Source of the DNA: Acidithiobacillus ferridurans
GTDB lineage: Bacteria > Pseudomonadota > Gammaproteobacteria > Acidithiobacillales > Acidithiobacillaceae
Assembly: GCF_003966655.1 (NCBI RefSeq)
Contig: NZ_AP018795.1
Location: forward strand, 1,392,001 to 1,456,000
Direction: 5' to 3'
Length of the DNA stretch: 64,000 nt
Positions 8,433 to 17,990 of the stretch are shown here, piece by piece. The position numbers were made by a program, and so were the translations under genes. The notes beneath the pieces were generated by a model. That model was not told where the DNA came from. It did not search any database and saw nothing but the letters and a program-made list of their open reading frames with translations. Every line of letters starts with the position of its first letter. Positions within the stretch are counted from its first letter, which is position 1.

Positions 8433-10987
8433 ATGGCACACCAGCTCGTTATCGTAGAATCACCGGCAAAAGCCAAGACCATCCAGAAATATCTGGGGGA
8501 TGATTTTCAGGTGCTTGCGTCCTACGGCCACGTCCGTGATCTGCAGCCCAAAGAGGGCGCTGTGGACACGGAGCGTGATTTCGCCATGCGCTATACCGCC
8601 ATCGAGCGCAACGAGCGCCATGTGGATGCCATTGCCAAGGCCCTGCGCGGAGCCGATAAACTTTGGCTCGCCACCGATCCGGATCGCGAAGGCGAGGCCA
8701 TCTCCTGGCACCTGGTGGAGCTCTTGCGCGAACGCCACCTGCTCGGTGACAAGCCGACGCAACGCGTGGTCTTTCATGAAATTACCAAAAAAGCCGTGCA
8801 GGAGGCCATTGCCCATCCCCGCGAAATCGCCATGGATCTGGTCAACGCCCAGCAGGCGCGCCGTGCCCTCGATTATCTGGTAGGCTTCAACCTGTCACCG
8901 CTGCTCTGGCGCAAGGTGCGTCCGGGGCTCTCCGCGGGACGGGTACAAAGCGCCGCCCTGCGCCTGATCTGTGAGCGCGAAAACGAGATCGAGGCCTTCG
9001 TCAGCCGCGAATACTGGACCATCGCCAGCCGCCTGCAACACGCGGGCAGCACGTTCACCGCCCGCCTGACCCATTGGCAGAATAAAAAGCTCGAACAGTT
9101 CGACATCGCCGACGGTGACCAGGCCCAGGCCATTCGTAGCGGCATGGAAGACGACCTCGGTCACCAGGCACTGCGGGTCCGGGAAGTGGAGCGCAAAAGC
9201 CGGCAACGCCAGCCGGCCGCGCCCTTCACCACCTCCACCCTGCAGCAGGAAGCGTCGCGCAAGCTTGGCTTCAACGCCAGCCGGACCATGCGCGTTGCCC
9301 AACAGCTTTATGAGGGCATCAATATCGGCAACGAGACCGTGGGCCTCATCAGCTATATGCGTACCGATGCCGTCAATCTTGCCGAAGAGGCCATTGCCTC
9401 GATCCGTACTTTTATCGATGGCTACTACGGCAGCGAATTCGTCCCCGAGACGCCGCGCCGCTACAAGACCAAAACCAAGAACGCCCAGGAAGCGCACGAA
9501 GCCATCCGTCCTACGGACATCGCGCGCACCCCGGAATCCCTCCAGGGGGTGCTGGAACGCGATCTCTGGCGCCTGTACGAGCTGGTCTGGAAGCGCAGCA
9601 TCGCCTGCCAGATGGCGCCCGCGCGCCTCGACCTCGTCGCCGTGGATATGGATGCCGGGACACACTGGACCCTGCGCGCCAACGGCTCCATGGTGACCTT
9701 CCCCGGCTTCATGGCCGTCTATCAGGAAGGTAAGGACGACGGCGACGAGGATGAGAACAACCGCATCCTGCCGCCCCTCGATGTCGGCGATGAACCCCAG
9801 GTACTCGGCGTCGATCCCGAACAGCACTTTACCGAGCCCCCCCTCGTTACAGCGATGCCACCCTGGTCAAAACCCTGGAAGCCCACGGCATCGGCCGGCC
9901 ATCCACCTACGCCAGCATCATTCAGACTCTGCAGAACCGCGAATACGTCGCCGTCGAGCAGCGCCGATTCCATCCCACCGACCTCGGCCGGGTAGTCGGC
10001 CGGTTCCTGACCAACCACTTTGAACGATATGTGGACTACGGCTTCACCGCCAGCATGGAAGATGAACTGGACGCCGTCTCCCGCGGCGAAAAGCAATGGC
10101 AACCCGTCCTCAGCGCGTTCTGGAGCCCCTTCCGCGCGCTGCTCGACGAAAAAGCCAACGTCAGCCGCGCCGAAGCGACCAGCGAGGCGCTGGAGGAAGC
10201 CTGCCCGCAATGTGGCAAGCCCTTATTCCTGCGCCTCGGACGCCATGGGCGTTTCGTGGCCTGTTCCGGTTATCCCGAATGCAACTATACCCGTCCGGTA
10301 GACGGGCCGCGCGAACCAGCCGAACCCGTAGGCCGCGATTGCCCCGATTGTGGCAAGCCGTTGGTGTACAAAACCGGGCGTTATGGCCGTTTCATCTCCT
10401 GCAGCGGCTATCCGGAGTGTAAACATATCGAACCACTGACCCAGCCCAAGTCATCGGGCGTCACCTGCCCTCAGTGCGGTGAGGGCGAACTGGTCGAAAA
10501 ACGCAGCCGCTACGGCAAGGTTTTTTATTCCTGCAATACCTACCCCAAATGCACTTACGCCGTCTGGGGACCACCGGTGGCGCGGCCTTGTCCGCGTTGC
10601 GGCTGGCCCATCATGATCGAGAAAAGCGGCAAGCGCCTCGGTGAACAACTCGCCTGCCCGCAGAGCGAATGTGCTTTCCACTTCCCGGTGAACGCCAGCG
10701 ACGCGGAAATCGCCGCCATGCTGCCCGACTACACCCCGCCGCCGCCCCGCGAAAAGCGCGCACCCCCGGCCAAGAGGGCCGCGCGCGCCCGCAAAACGAC
10801 AGCGAAAACGGCCAAAAAACCGGCCACGGAAGCCACGGCGGCTGCCGCCAAAAAACCGGCGAAAGCCAAAACGACGACCGCCGCGGCAAAAAAGCCCGCA
10901 GCTTCCAAACGCAAGGCCCCGTCAGCCGGCGAAGGCAAGACGCCCCCATCCCGTAAACGCGCCGCGAAAAGTGTTAGCGATTCATGA
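8433..10987 (+). CDS. topA: DNA topoisomerase I, with an apparent -1 frameshift at 9837-9843
   Basis: Frame 1 runs from 8433 and encodes the TOPRIM domain ([31 protein letters not shown]), the catalytic Tyr in SYMRTDAVN, and most of the gate. At a run of seven C (9837-9843) the frame is lost; the first frame then stops at 9995. The -1 frame continues with [15 protein letters not shown] and [12 protein letters not shown], the expected next motifs, to 10987. One extra C restores an 852-codon gene (851 aa). The tail carries four Cys4 zinc ribbons and an Ala/Lys-rich basic end (about 760-850). topA is normally essential, so a sequencing error in the homopolymer or a very recent lesion is likely. 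The stop overlaps the ferredoxin start (ATGA). Confidence 0.93.
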
Positions 10988-11310
10988 CCTACGTCGTTAC
11001 CGAAAACTGTATCCAGTGTAAATATACCGATTGCGCGGAGGTCTGCCCGGTGGAGTGCTTCCACGAAGGGCCGAATTTCCTCGTCATTGATCCCGTGGAG
11101 TGTATAGACTGTGCTGCCTGCGTGCCCGAGTGCCCGGCCGACGCGATCTTCGCAGACGACGAGGTGCCGGCCGATCAGCGGGACTTTACCGCCATCAATG
11201 CGGAGCTTGCCCGAGACTGGCCCGTCATTCTCCGTAAAAAAGCCGCTTTGCCGGATGCGGAAACCTGGAATGGCAAGGGCGGCAAGCGCCCTTTGCTGCG
11301 ACGCTCATGA
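10984..11310 (+). CDS. fdxA: 7Fe ([3Fe-4S][4Fe-4S]) ferredoxin FdxA
   Basis: 108 aa. The first cluster region is [18 protein letters not shown] and the second [17 protein letters not shown], the FdxA pattern with one 3Fe and one 4Fe cluster. The C-terminal ~50 residues ([15 protein letters not shown], then WPVI) are the extension typical of FdxA from proteobacteria. It is a soluble low-potential electron carrier; the partner is unknown. The start codon overlaps the topA stop as ATGA, an unusual coupling of an Fe-S protein to a topoisomerase. The stop lies 15 bp before the parS site ahead of minC. Confidence 0.93.
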   Translation: MTYVVTENCIQCKYTDCAEVCPVECFHEGPNFLVIDPVECIDCAACVPECPADAIFADDEVPADQRDFTAINAELARDWPVILRKKAALPDAETWNGKGGKRPLLRRS

Positions 11311-11325
11311 AGCGGTGCGCGGCGA

Positions 11326-11341
11326 TGTTTCACGTGAAACA
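11326..11341. promoter_or_regulatory. parS: Perfect parS site (ParB binding)
   Basis: TGTTTCACGTGAAACA is a perfect 16-bp palindrome identical to the near-universal chromosomal parS consensus. Its last A is the first base of the minC ATG, so ParB bound here would cover the minC translation start and probably the promoter region. Chromosomal parS sites cluster around oriC; the predicted origin is about 28 kb to the right. parA/parB are not in the window. Confidence 0.93.
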
Positions 11342-12072
11342 TGGCTAACCCCCGCTCCCCCGGCACAGAATCCAGCGCACCCTTACGCGTGGCCGGGGGC
11401 GTTTTCACCCTCTCCATCCTCCATCTGGAAAGCAATGATCCACAGCAGCTCGCCCAACGCATCGCCGAAGAGTATCGGCGCCACCCAGCGGCCGCCGATT
11501 TCCATCGCCATGCGCCGGTGGTCCTGGATCTGAGTGCCATCCCCGAAGAAGCGCCTTTGGCTTTGCCTGAAATCCTGGAGGTATTGCGCGCCGCCAACTG
11601 GTTCCCGGTCGGTTTGCGTAATGCCGCGCCCGGCCACCAGGCGCTGGCGCGAGCACTGCACCTTCCTGTTTTACGGGGCCAGGAGCGTAACGCCGCCCCG
11701 CAGCCGGAGACACTCCCACCAGCGCAGCCCGTCCCCGCAAGTCCGGGTAGCCTGATTATTGATCACCCGATACGCAGTGGCCAACGCAGCTATGCCCGTG
11801 GTGGCGATCTCGTCTGTCTTGCTGCCGTCAACGCCGGCGCCGAAATCATGGCCGACGGCAACATCCATGTATACGGCCCTTTACGTGGCCGCGCCCTTGC
11901 CGGGGTCAACGGGCAGGAGACGGCGCGAATTTTTTGCATGAGCCTGGAGGCGGAACTGGTTTCCGTCGCGGGTCTCTACCGGACGCTGGAACCTGGTTAT
12001 CCCCTCTGGGGCAAAGCGGCACAGATTTACAGCCGCGACGAGCAATTGCATATTACGGCTTTATACATATAA
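11341..12072 (+). CDS. minC: Septum site-determining protein MinC
   Basis: 243 aa. The N-terminal domain (about 15-110) has the FtsZ-inhibiting MinC_N fold, with LSILHLESND and VVLDLSAIPEE strands. A Pro-rich linker (about 120-140) leads to the beta-helical MinC_C domain: IRSGQRSYARGGDLVCL, VNAGAEIMADGNIHVYG and LRGRALAGVNG, which bind MinD and dimerise. It inhibits FtsZ ring assembly at the poles. First gene of minC-minD-minE; its ATG directly abuts a parS site, and no clear Shine-Dalgarno sequence is visible within that palindrome. Confidence 0.95.
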   Translation: MANPRSPGTESSAPLRVAGGVFTLSILHLESNDPQQLAQRIAEEYRRHPAAADFHRHAPVVLDLSAIPEEAPLALPEILEVLRAANWFPVGLRNAAPGHQALARALHLPVLRGQERNAAPQPETLPPAQPVPASPGSLIIDHPIRSGQRSYARGGDLVCLAAVNAGAEIMADGNIHVYGPLRGRALAGVNGQETARIFCMSLEAELVSVAGLYRTLEPGYPLWGKAAQIYSRDEQLHITALYI

Positions 12073-12090
12073 GTCTTGGAGAAAAGCACC

Positions 12091-12900
12091 GTGGCCAAAA
12101 TCATTGTCATCACTTCTGGAAAGGGTGGGGTCGGCAAAACCACTACTAGTGCCGCCTTTGCCAGCGGCCTCGCCCTACGTGGCTATCGTACCGTCGTCAT
12201 CGACTTCGACGTGGGTCTGCGCAACCTCGACCTGATCATGGGCTGCGAGCGACGGGTCGTGTACGACCTCATCAATGTCATCCAGGGTGAGGCCAAATTG
12301 CAGCAGGCGCTCATCAAGGATAAGCGCTGTGAAAACCTCTACGTGCTGCCCACTTCCCAAACCCGCGACAAAGACGCCCTGACCACCGAAGGGGTAACGG
12401 CGGTCATGGATGAACTGCGCAAAGAATTCGATTATATCGTTTGCGATTCACCGGCGGGGATCGAGTCGGGTGCGCTCATGGCGCTCTACCATGCCGACGA
12501 AGCCATTGTGGTCACCAATCCGGAAGTCTCCTCCGTCCGCGATTCCGATCGTATTCTCGGCATTCTTGCGGCCCGCTCGCGGCGGGCGGAACTGGGGGAG
12601 GAACCGGTGAAAGAGCATCTCCTCCTCACCCGTTACTCCCCCAAGCGCGTCGAGGATGGGGAAATGCTTTCCCTGGGCGACGTGAAGGAGCTGCTACGCA
12701 CCCCCCTGCTGGGCGTGATTCCCGAATCCGAAGTGATCCTCCAGGCCTCCAATCAGGGCATACCCGCCATTCACATGGAAAACAGCGACGTGGCGGAAGC
12801 CTATAAGGACGTCGTCGCCCGCTTCCTTGGCGAAGAGCGTCCTCTGCGCTTTATTCAGCCGGTCAAGGTGGGTTTCTTCAAACGACTCTTTGGAGGCTGA
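12091..12900 (+). CDS. minD: Septum site-determining ATPase MinD
   Basis: 269 aa from the GTG at 12091, chosen because a TTGGAGAA ribosome-binding site sits about 8 bp upstream and the product then begins VAKIIVITSGKGG like other MinD proteins. The deviant Walker A KGGVGKTT is at residues 11-18; a Walker B-like DFDVGLRNLDLIMG segment and DSPAGIE follow. The C-terminal amphipathic helix (VGFFKRLFGG) is the membrane-targeting sequence. MinD recruits MinC to the membrane and is oscillated by MinE. One base separates it from minE. Confidence 0.96.
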   Translation: MAKIIVITSGKGGVGKTTTSAAFASGLALRGYRTVVIDFDVGLRNLDLIMGCERRVVYDLINVIQGEAKLQQALIKDKRCENLYVLPTSQTRDKDALTTEGVTAVMDELRKEFDYIVCDSPAGIESGALMALYHADEAIVVTNPEVSSVRDSDRILGILAARSRRAELGEEPVKEHLLLTRYSPKRVEDGEMLSLGDVKELLRTPLLGVIPESEVILQASNQGIPAIHMENSDVAEAYKDVVARFLGEERPLRFIQPVKVGFFKRLFGG

Positions 12901-12901
12901 C

Positions 12902-13153
12902 ATGTCCTTTCTCGATTACTTCCTCGGCTCCCGCAAGAAAACTGCCCATGTCGCGAAGGATCGCCTGAAACTGATCCTCGCCCACGAGCGGGATGCCGAC
13001 GGCCCCGACTTTCTGCCGGCATTGCAGGAAGAACTCCTGGCGGTGATCGCCAAATATATCCCGGTGGACAAGGAAAATATCAAGGTGAGCATGGAGCGGC
13101 GGGGGGATTTTGAAGTGCTGGAATTGAACGTTCTTTTCCCGGATCAGCACTGA
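12902..13153 (+). CDS. minE: Cell division topological specificity factor MinE
   Basis: 83 aa. The N-terminal anti-MinCD helix (AKDRLKLILAHER) and the C-terminal topological-specificity domain (ILPV-like VIAKYIPVDKENIKV and LELNVLFPD) are both visible. It stimulates MinD ATPase activity and drives pole-to-pole oscillation. The ATG follows the minD stop (TGACATG) with GGAGG in the end of minD as ribosome-binding site. The next gene is convergent, and the 133-bp gap (13154-13286) contains only short imperfect hairpins that I would not call a terminator. Confidence 0.96.
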   Translation: MSFLDYFLGSRKKTAHVAKDRLKLILAHERDADGPDFLPALQEELLAVIAKYIPVDKENIKVSMERRGDFEVLELNVLFPDQH

Positions 13154-13286
13154 GCACTGAAGAAGCCCGAGAAAGCGGCGGACGCGGGCACTAAAACAAC
13201 CGTTCCATGACAAAACCGTGTAGACACATGGAGCACAAACCAAAAACCCGTTGTGACCGCGTGGGTGGCGCTTAACATTAGACGGA

Positions 13287-14264
13287 TCAATGCAAAGTAT
13301 CTAACAGCGTGCGCAGATAGCCAGCCAGGGGGCTGGTGGGTTGGGTGCTTGCCAGCGCCTCTTCCAGATAGGGGCGCGCGGCGTTGTTCCCTGCCAGTGC
13401 CAGAGTGATGCCCATGCCGGTTTTCCAGCGCAGGCTGTCTGGCGCGAGGGTCAGCGCGCGGGCATAGGCGTTCTCGGCAAGGGGTAAGTCGCCCTGTTGC
13501 TGGGCCAGGGTTCCCAGCATGCCAAAATAATCCGCATTATCGGTGGGCGCCGGCTGTAGGTCGCGTAATAAAGACAGAGCTTGCGCCGGTTGTTGTTGGG
13601 CCGCCAGCAAACGGGCTTCCAGCAGGGTTAAAGACACATTATTAGGTGATCTACGGAGGCTCTGGCGCAACAATTCCAGGGCTTCCGCCGTTTCTCCGCG
13701 TTGCCAGAGACGTTCCGCCAATCGCAATTTTTCGTCTTCCCAGACGATACTGTCAGAAATGGCGTCAGACCGGGCAACTTGGTGCTGGGGCCGGGTAAGC
13801 GGAACTCGATTACCGGAAAGCACCTTGGCAGCCCGGGTATACCGCTTCGGAATGGCAAATTCCGGCGTGCGATCTAACGCTGGAGACAATGCCTCGCGCT
13901 GGATGGGGTGGTGATACTCCGTGCGGGATGGGGCATGCAATAGAGCGCCCGCCGGCAGAGCGCTGCTCCGGGTTGGCGCCATTGTCTGGTCGCGGGGAGC
14001 GGCGGCCGTCGGCACCACCGCCACAGGCGCGGGCATGGTCCTGACCGGAGCTTTCCGCACCACGGTTTCCGAGGAGGCGGGTAAATAAAACCACCAGAAA
14101 ACCGCGCTGACCGCCAGAAAACCGCCCCCCAACAAGAGGAGCACTCCCAGGCGTGGCCGGATTCCGGAGCGGCGAGGCAGGAGGGCCACCGGCATCTCGG
14201 GTCCGGCGCTTTTTCGGGTTTGCCGACGGTCGAGATCGCTTAGCACATCGTGAATCAAGCTCAT
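13287..14264 (-). CDS. mshN: MshN-like TPR protein of the MSHA pilus locus
   Basis: 325 aa from the ATG at 14264, which overlaps the mshM stop as ATGA. A short cytoplasmic N-terminus (MSLIHDVLSDLDRRQ) precedes one transmembrane segment (about 40-63), a Pro/Ala-rich spacer, and TPR repeats from about residue 175 to the end (ERLWQRGETAEALELL, NADYFGMLGTLAQQQG, ENAYARALTLAPD). This layout matches MshN/PilW-type proteins, which scaffold or tether pilus parts in the periplasm. Last gene of the pilus locus. Confidence 0.8.
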   Translation of the reverse strand: MSLIHDVLSDLDRRQTRKSAGPEMPVALLPRRSGIRPRLGVLLLLGGGFLAVSAVFWWFYLPASSETVVRKAPVRTMPAPVAVVPTAAAPRDQTMAPTRSSALPAGALLHAPSRTEYHHPIQREALSPALDRTPEFAIPKRYTRAAKVLSGNRVPLTRPQHQVARSDAISDSIVWEDEKLRLAERLWQRGETAEALELLRQSLRRSPNNVSLTLLEARLLAAQQQPAQALSLLRDLQPAPTDNADYFGMLGTLAQQQGDLPLAENAYARALTLAPDSLRWKTGMGITLALAGNNAARPYLEEALASTQPTSPLAGYLRTLLDTLH

Positions 14265-15085
14265 ATAGGCCACCATGCGCGTCGCGCCTGTGGCGTATCT
14301 GCGATGGCCCGCAGCATCTCTCGCCGCCCTACACGATGGCGACCGGACCCGTAGGTCGCCAGCAATGCTTTATGGGCCAGCAGGTTAAGCAGGCGCGGAG
14401 TGCCACCACTGCTGCGCTGGAGCAGGCGCAAGGCGTTACTCTGAAACAACGGTCCGCCGGTATAGCCCGCGTGGCGCAGCCGATGCTCCAGATAGGCCCT
14501 GGTTTCTTCACTGCTGAGGGGAAGGAGCTGATGATGAAAGCCAATCCGCTGACGCAACTGCCGCATTTGTGGCTGTTGCAGACGAATATCCAGCTCTGGC
14601 TGGCCAAACAAAATGATTTGTATCAATTTGCGTTTTTCGGTTTCGAGGTTGGAGAGCAAGCGAATACTTTCCAATGCAGCGTACGACAAGGTCTGCGCCT
14701 CGTCCACCAGCAGCACCACCCGATGCCCTTCGTCCGCCGCCTGCAATAAGCTGCGATGAATGGCCTCCAGCGGCTCCTGGGTGACGTCCAGTTCCTGACC
14801 ACCGAGATCAGCGGCAATGGCACGAAGCAGTATCGTCGGTGGTTGTTGGGGATTGAGCACGTAAGCGGTACGGAAACGCGCATCCATGCGATGGAGAAGG
14901 GTGCGGCACAAGGTGGTTTTACCCGTTCCGACCTCGCCCGTGATTTTGACAAAACCTTCGCCGTTGTCCAGAGCAAAGTGCAGCAAGGAAAGAGCCGCTC
15001 GACGATTTTCATCGGCGAAAAAGAACTCCGTGTCCGGTGTCAGACTGAACGGATATTCGCGCAAGCCGAAGAATGCCAGATACAT
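14261..15085 (-). CDS. mshM: MshM/ExeA-family AAA ATPase
   Basis: 274 aa. The start MYLAFFGLREYPFSLTPD is the signature of the ExeA/GspA/MshM group. Walker A GEVGTGKTT is near residues 50-58 and Walker B VVLLVDEAQ near 125-133; an arginine-finger region QLRQRIGFHHQL follows. Relatives use ATP to help assemble or localise a secretin through the peptidoglycan. No C-terminal peptidoglycan-binding domain is present, as in MshM. It starts within the mshL stop (TGATG) and ends within the mshN start. Confidence 0.88.
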   Translation of the reverse strand: MYLAFFGLREYPFSLTPDTEFFFADENRRAALSLLHFALDNGEGFVKITGEVGTGKTTLCRTLLHRMDARFRTAYVLNPQQPPTILLRAIAADLGGQELDVTQEPLEAIHRSLLQAADEGHRVVLLVDEAQTLSYAALESIRLLSNLETEKRKLIQIILFGQPELDIRLQQPQMRQLRQRIGFHHQLLPLSSEETRAYLEHRLRHAGYTGGPLFQSNALRLLQRSSGGTPRLLNLLAHKALLATYGSGRHRVGRREMLRAIADTPQARRAWWPI

Positions 15086-16364
15086 CAGCGATTTGAACCT
15101 TTTGATCGGTCAGGCAACACCGCCGTGTTGAAATTCAGATCGTTTTTCGACAGATCGGTACGGGCTTGGTGGATTTGTTGCTGCCAAACACCACGCTTAT
15201 TCACCACGATCGGCTTGATGAGCACCACCAGTTCGCTCTTGATGGAAGTTTGTTGCGTGCTCTTGAAGAGATAGCCCAAATAAGGAATATCCTCCAACAG
15301 CGGAATGCCCGAATGTGTATCGTGTTCGTCGGTTTTCATCAGACCGCCGATGACGATGACCTGTCCGCTTGTGGCGCGTACCACGGTATCGACTTCACGC
15401 ACCGAGGAACTGGCCAGAGGCAGATTGTAACTTTGACTTCCGACTGTAAACGCCTGAGCCTGAGTAGTCACACTGGTCACCGAAGGGTGCACATAAAGCG
15501 TCACCATACCGTCCCCGCTAATGGACGGAGTGACATCGAGGGCGACACCGGAAAACAGTGGAGAAAGCACAGGGGTTGCCTGATTGATGATGGTGCTGCC
15601 GATGGCCCCGGAGCTCGTTCCGGAATTGGTCTGAACATTGGTTACATAAATATTGTCCGTGCCCACCTTGATAACCGCCGTCTGGTTGTTGAGTGTGGCT
15701 ACCCGCGGACTGGACAGCACCTTGACCTTGCCCTGGGTGCCGAGGGCCTCCAGGATGGTGTTGAAGCCTTTGCCGCCGCTAATGACGGCATTGAAAACAC
15801 CACCGAAGGGTTGCACCGTATTCATGATGGGCAACAGACCCGGCGCCAATTGGCCAATGTTGGCCGCTGTCCCGCTACTGGTAACCGTACCCTGGGTGGG
15901 AGCATAACCATTGGGATTGAAATTGCCGTTAGAGCTGCTGGGCGCGAGCTGGTTGATCTGGGCATTGCCGGTCACGGCACTCCAGTTGATTCCCGCCTGA
16001 AAGCCCTTGGAGAGCTGTACCTCCAGGATCTTTGCCTCCAGGATCACCTGCCGTTCCAGACCGTTGGTGAGGCGATGCAAAAATGCGCGCACCTCTCGTT
16101 GGCGGTCAGGCATGGCGCGCACCGCAATCACCCCGGATAAGGGATTGACGATGATCCGGCCGTTCTTGCCGATGATCATCTCCAGAGAGGGTCCCAGAGT
16201 TTTCCAGAAGTCGGAACTGCTATCGGTTTTTACCTCGGCCGAAGGTTTGGTCTGGCCGAAGGCCTGGCCTTGCCCGATCATGCCACCATTGCTGCTATTC
16301 CCGCTCAGTTCCGTACCCGCAACCGTCAGTTGCGATTTGGCACTGCGGGCGATATCCAGATAAT
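15085..16364 (-). pseudogene. mshL: mshL secretin, 3' fragment (downstream of the IS insertion)
   Basis: This part encodes the secretin C-terminal domain. It begins in the TSD ATTAT at the IS border (DYLDIARSAKS), and the core reads VILEAKILEVQLSKGFQAG, then RVATLNNQTAVIKVG and VIVIGGLMKTDEHD, closing with IPYLGYLFKSTQ, the conserved outer-membrane gate segment. Removing the IS and one TSD copy joins it in frame to the 5' fragment, giving 575 codons (574 aa), normal for MshL. An internal ATG at 16281 leaves an open 398-codon frame, but it lacks the signal peptide and N-domains, so it is unlikely to make a working pore. Confidence 0.93.
16360..16364. repeat. Target-site duplication, left copy (ATAAT on plus)
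   Basis: ATAAT at 16360-16364 and again at 17986-17990 brackets the IS. The pair on the mshL coding strand reads ATTAT. A 5-bp duplication is what ISEcp1-like IS1380 members make, and it confirms that the IS entered an intact mshL. Confidence 0.88.
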
Positions 16365-17985
16365 CCTAAAAAAAGCAGTTAAGGTCCGGCAAGTGCCGGA
16401 AAAGTCCCCGGCGGTGACCATGGTGATCGCGTAATTTGCGCAACGATGTAGCTCACGAGGAGGTCCCAGGGCTGGTGTTCCAGGAACTGCTCCGCAGTCT
16501 CCCGAACTATCCGCAACCCTCTACGGATATTCTCAATTCCGCGCTCCACCTTTTTCTGCGCGGCATGCATGGGTGTCAGAAAAAGATGAATCTGTCCAGC
16601 GTGTTTGGTGCTGCGACCTATAGCGGAGAGCAGCAATGGACGACTGGTGATGGCTTCTCTCCGTGACCCCGGAAAAGCCAGTCGGGAATACCAGCTCCAC
16701 CAGTTGTAGACCAGCCCCACGGCACGCGCGGAGAGCCGACAACGGGCCAGATCACGAGTGGTGTACCCGCCCCATCCCCACTGGTTCTTGAGTTCGTCAA
16801 AACCGTTCTCCGCATCGGCCCGGTCGCGGTACAACTGCGCGATACTCAGAATGCCTTCTTGGATATCCGTCACCAGTACGGCGTATTCGTAGACCTTGGT
16901 CTGGCGACGGTCCACGAAAGCAAATTCCAGCTGGCCTTGATGTTCCTGGGTGGCGATTAGATGGTCTTTGAGTAGGCGACGGAGAATGACTACCCGGCGG
17001 CTCTGCTGCCACCCGGCCAGTTGAATCGTGTCTTCGCGGCCTTCCCAGCCTTGTCCTGCATCCGCCCAGTCACGGCGGGTAAATTCCCGCTGTAACAGGC
17101 GCTTGACCCGGGGCGATTGACGCAATTTGAAGAGATAGGACTGCTGCCGCGCTTCCATCTCGCGGATAACCGCATCATTGCCAAAGCCACAGTCGCCACG
17201 GACCAGATAAGGACGCTGTTCGGCACTCAGGGTGTCCAGTACGCGGTTCAGCCCCGGTTGGGCATGGTTGGAGGCCGTGGTGTTGCCGGCTGTCACTTCT
17301 ACATCCAGCAATAGCCGCAGATTACCGACCCAGTACGCATGATAGGCATGGGATGGACGCCCCGGTTTGTGCGGATTGTAGCCTACTTCAGCCCCTTGCT
17401 GATGCCCGAATAACGTTTTGATGGTGGTGTCGATATCAAGAATCCAAGGCGTGTCACAGGCTGCCTTTGCGCTTTTGAACAAGTGCTTGCGCATCCATTC
17501 GGTGCCTTCGCCTTCGGGGATTTTACCCAGCGCCCGGCGCAGGGCGTCTTCGCTGACGATCTTGCTCATCCCCAGAATCTGCGGACTGACACCATCACTG
17601 CGTAATCCAGTGACATGTGCATAGCGTCGGTGACCCGCCAGTATGGAGAGATCCCAAGTGCCCAATACATCGCGCTTCTTGGGTGCGTTGGGGCTGTTAT
17701 AGATCAAGGGACATTCTTCTACCCAAGCATCAAACAAACCACTGACTTTCTGAAACTCGGCAAAGAACACCAACTGGCCAAAGGGAGTGGCTGCCGATTC
17801 CTTATCCCAGGATACCTGAACACGACCGCCCATCGTATCCACAATCATGCTCTGTATAGCCTCAGGAATGGGCTTTTGGGGCCGCTTAGTGCGTTCACCC
17901 ATTGGGTGAGCCTCCAACACAGGGGAAAAATCAATCCTATCAGAGGAATCCTGCCAAATCAGCAGGGGTAACTGCCGAATTTAGG
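16365..17985 (-). mobile_element. IS1380-like insertion sequence (1621 bp) inside mshL
   Basis: The ends are imperfect inverted repeats: CCTAAAAAAAGCAGTTAAGG at the left and, read inwards, CCTAAATTCGGCAGTTACCC at the right (13 matches in the first 17 positions). A 5-bp direct repeat ATAAT flanks it. The element contains one long transposase gene on the minus strand, co-oriented with mshL. The TSD is still perfect, which points to recent transposition. The IS1380 family assignment comes from transposase motifs and the CCT ends; the exact element would need a database match. Confidence 0.92.
16379..17920 (-). CDS. IS1380-family DDE transposase
   Basis: 513 aa (alternative start at residue 7, MGERTKRPQ). 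The DDE triad is recognisable: first Asp in WILDIDTT (about residue 165), second in RGDCGFGND (about 245), and Glu in YRDRADAENGFDELKNQWGW (about 370). The YxxRxxxE..K spacing in that last motif is typical of IS1380-type enzymes. It catalyses cut-and-paste or copying transposition of the element. The stop codon lies within the left inverted repeat, 14 bp from the end, so the element is compact. No frameshift is seen, so it may be active. Confidence 0.92.
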   Translation of the reverse strand: MLEAHPMGERTKRPQKPIPEAIQSMIVDTMGGRVQVSWDKESAATPFGQLVFFAEFQKVSGLFDAWVEECPLIYNSPNAPKKRDVLGTWDLSILAGHRRYAHVTGLRSDGVSPQILGMSKIVSEDALRRALGKIPEGEGTEWMRKHLFKSAKAACDTPWILDIDTTIKTLFGHQQGAEVGYNPHKPGRPSHAYHAYWVGNLRLLLDVEVTAGNTTASNHAQPGLNRVLDTLSAEQRPYLVRGDCGFGNDAVIREMEARQQSYLFKLRQSPRVKRLLQREFTRRDWADAGQGWEGREDTIQLAGWQQSRRVVILRRLLKDHLIATQEHQGQLEFAFVDRRQTKVYEYAVLVTDIQEGILSIAQLYRDRADAENGFDELKNQWGWGGYTTRDLARCRLSARAVGLVYNWWSWYSRLAFPGSRREAITSRPLLLSAIGRSTKHAGQIHLFLTPMHAAQKKVERGIENIRRGLRIVRETAEQFLEHQPWDLLVSYIVAQITRSPWSPPGTFPALAGP

Positions 17986-17990
17986 ATAAT
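17986..17990. repeat. Target-site duplication, right copy
   Basis: ATAAT, identical to 16360-16364. It borders the right IS end (TTTAGG on the plus strand) and the surviving 5' part of mshL. Confidence 0.88.

Noticed and set aside
13154-13286. Terminator between minE and mshN
   Set aside because: Only short imperfect hairpins (such as GTGTAGACAC) without a U-tract.
16281-16281. Internal ATG of mshL as the start of a functional shortened secretin
   Set aside because: The product would lack signal peptide and N-domains; the IS border and duplication show a split gene instead.
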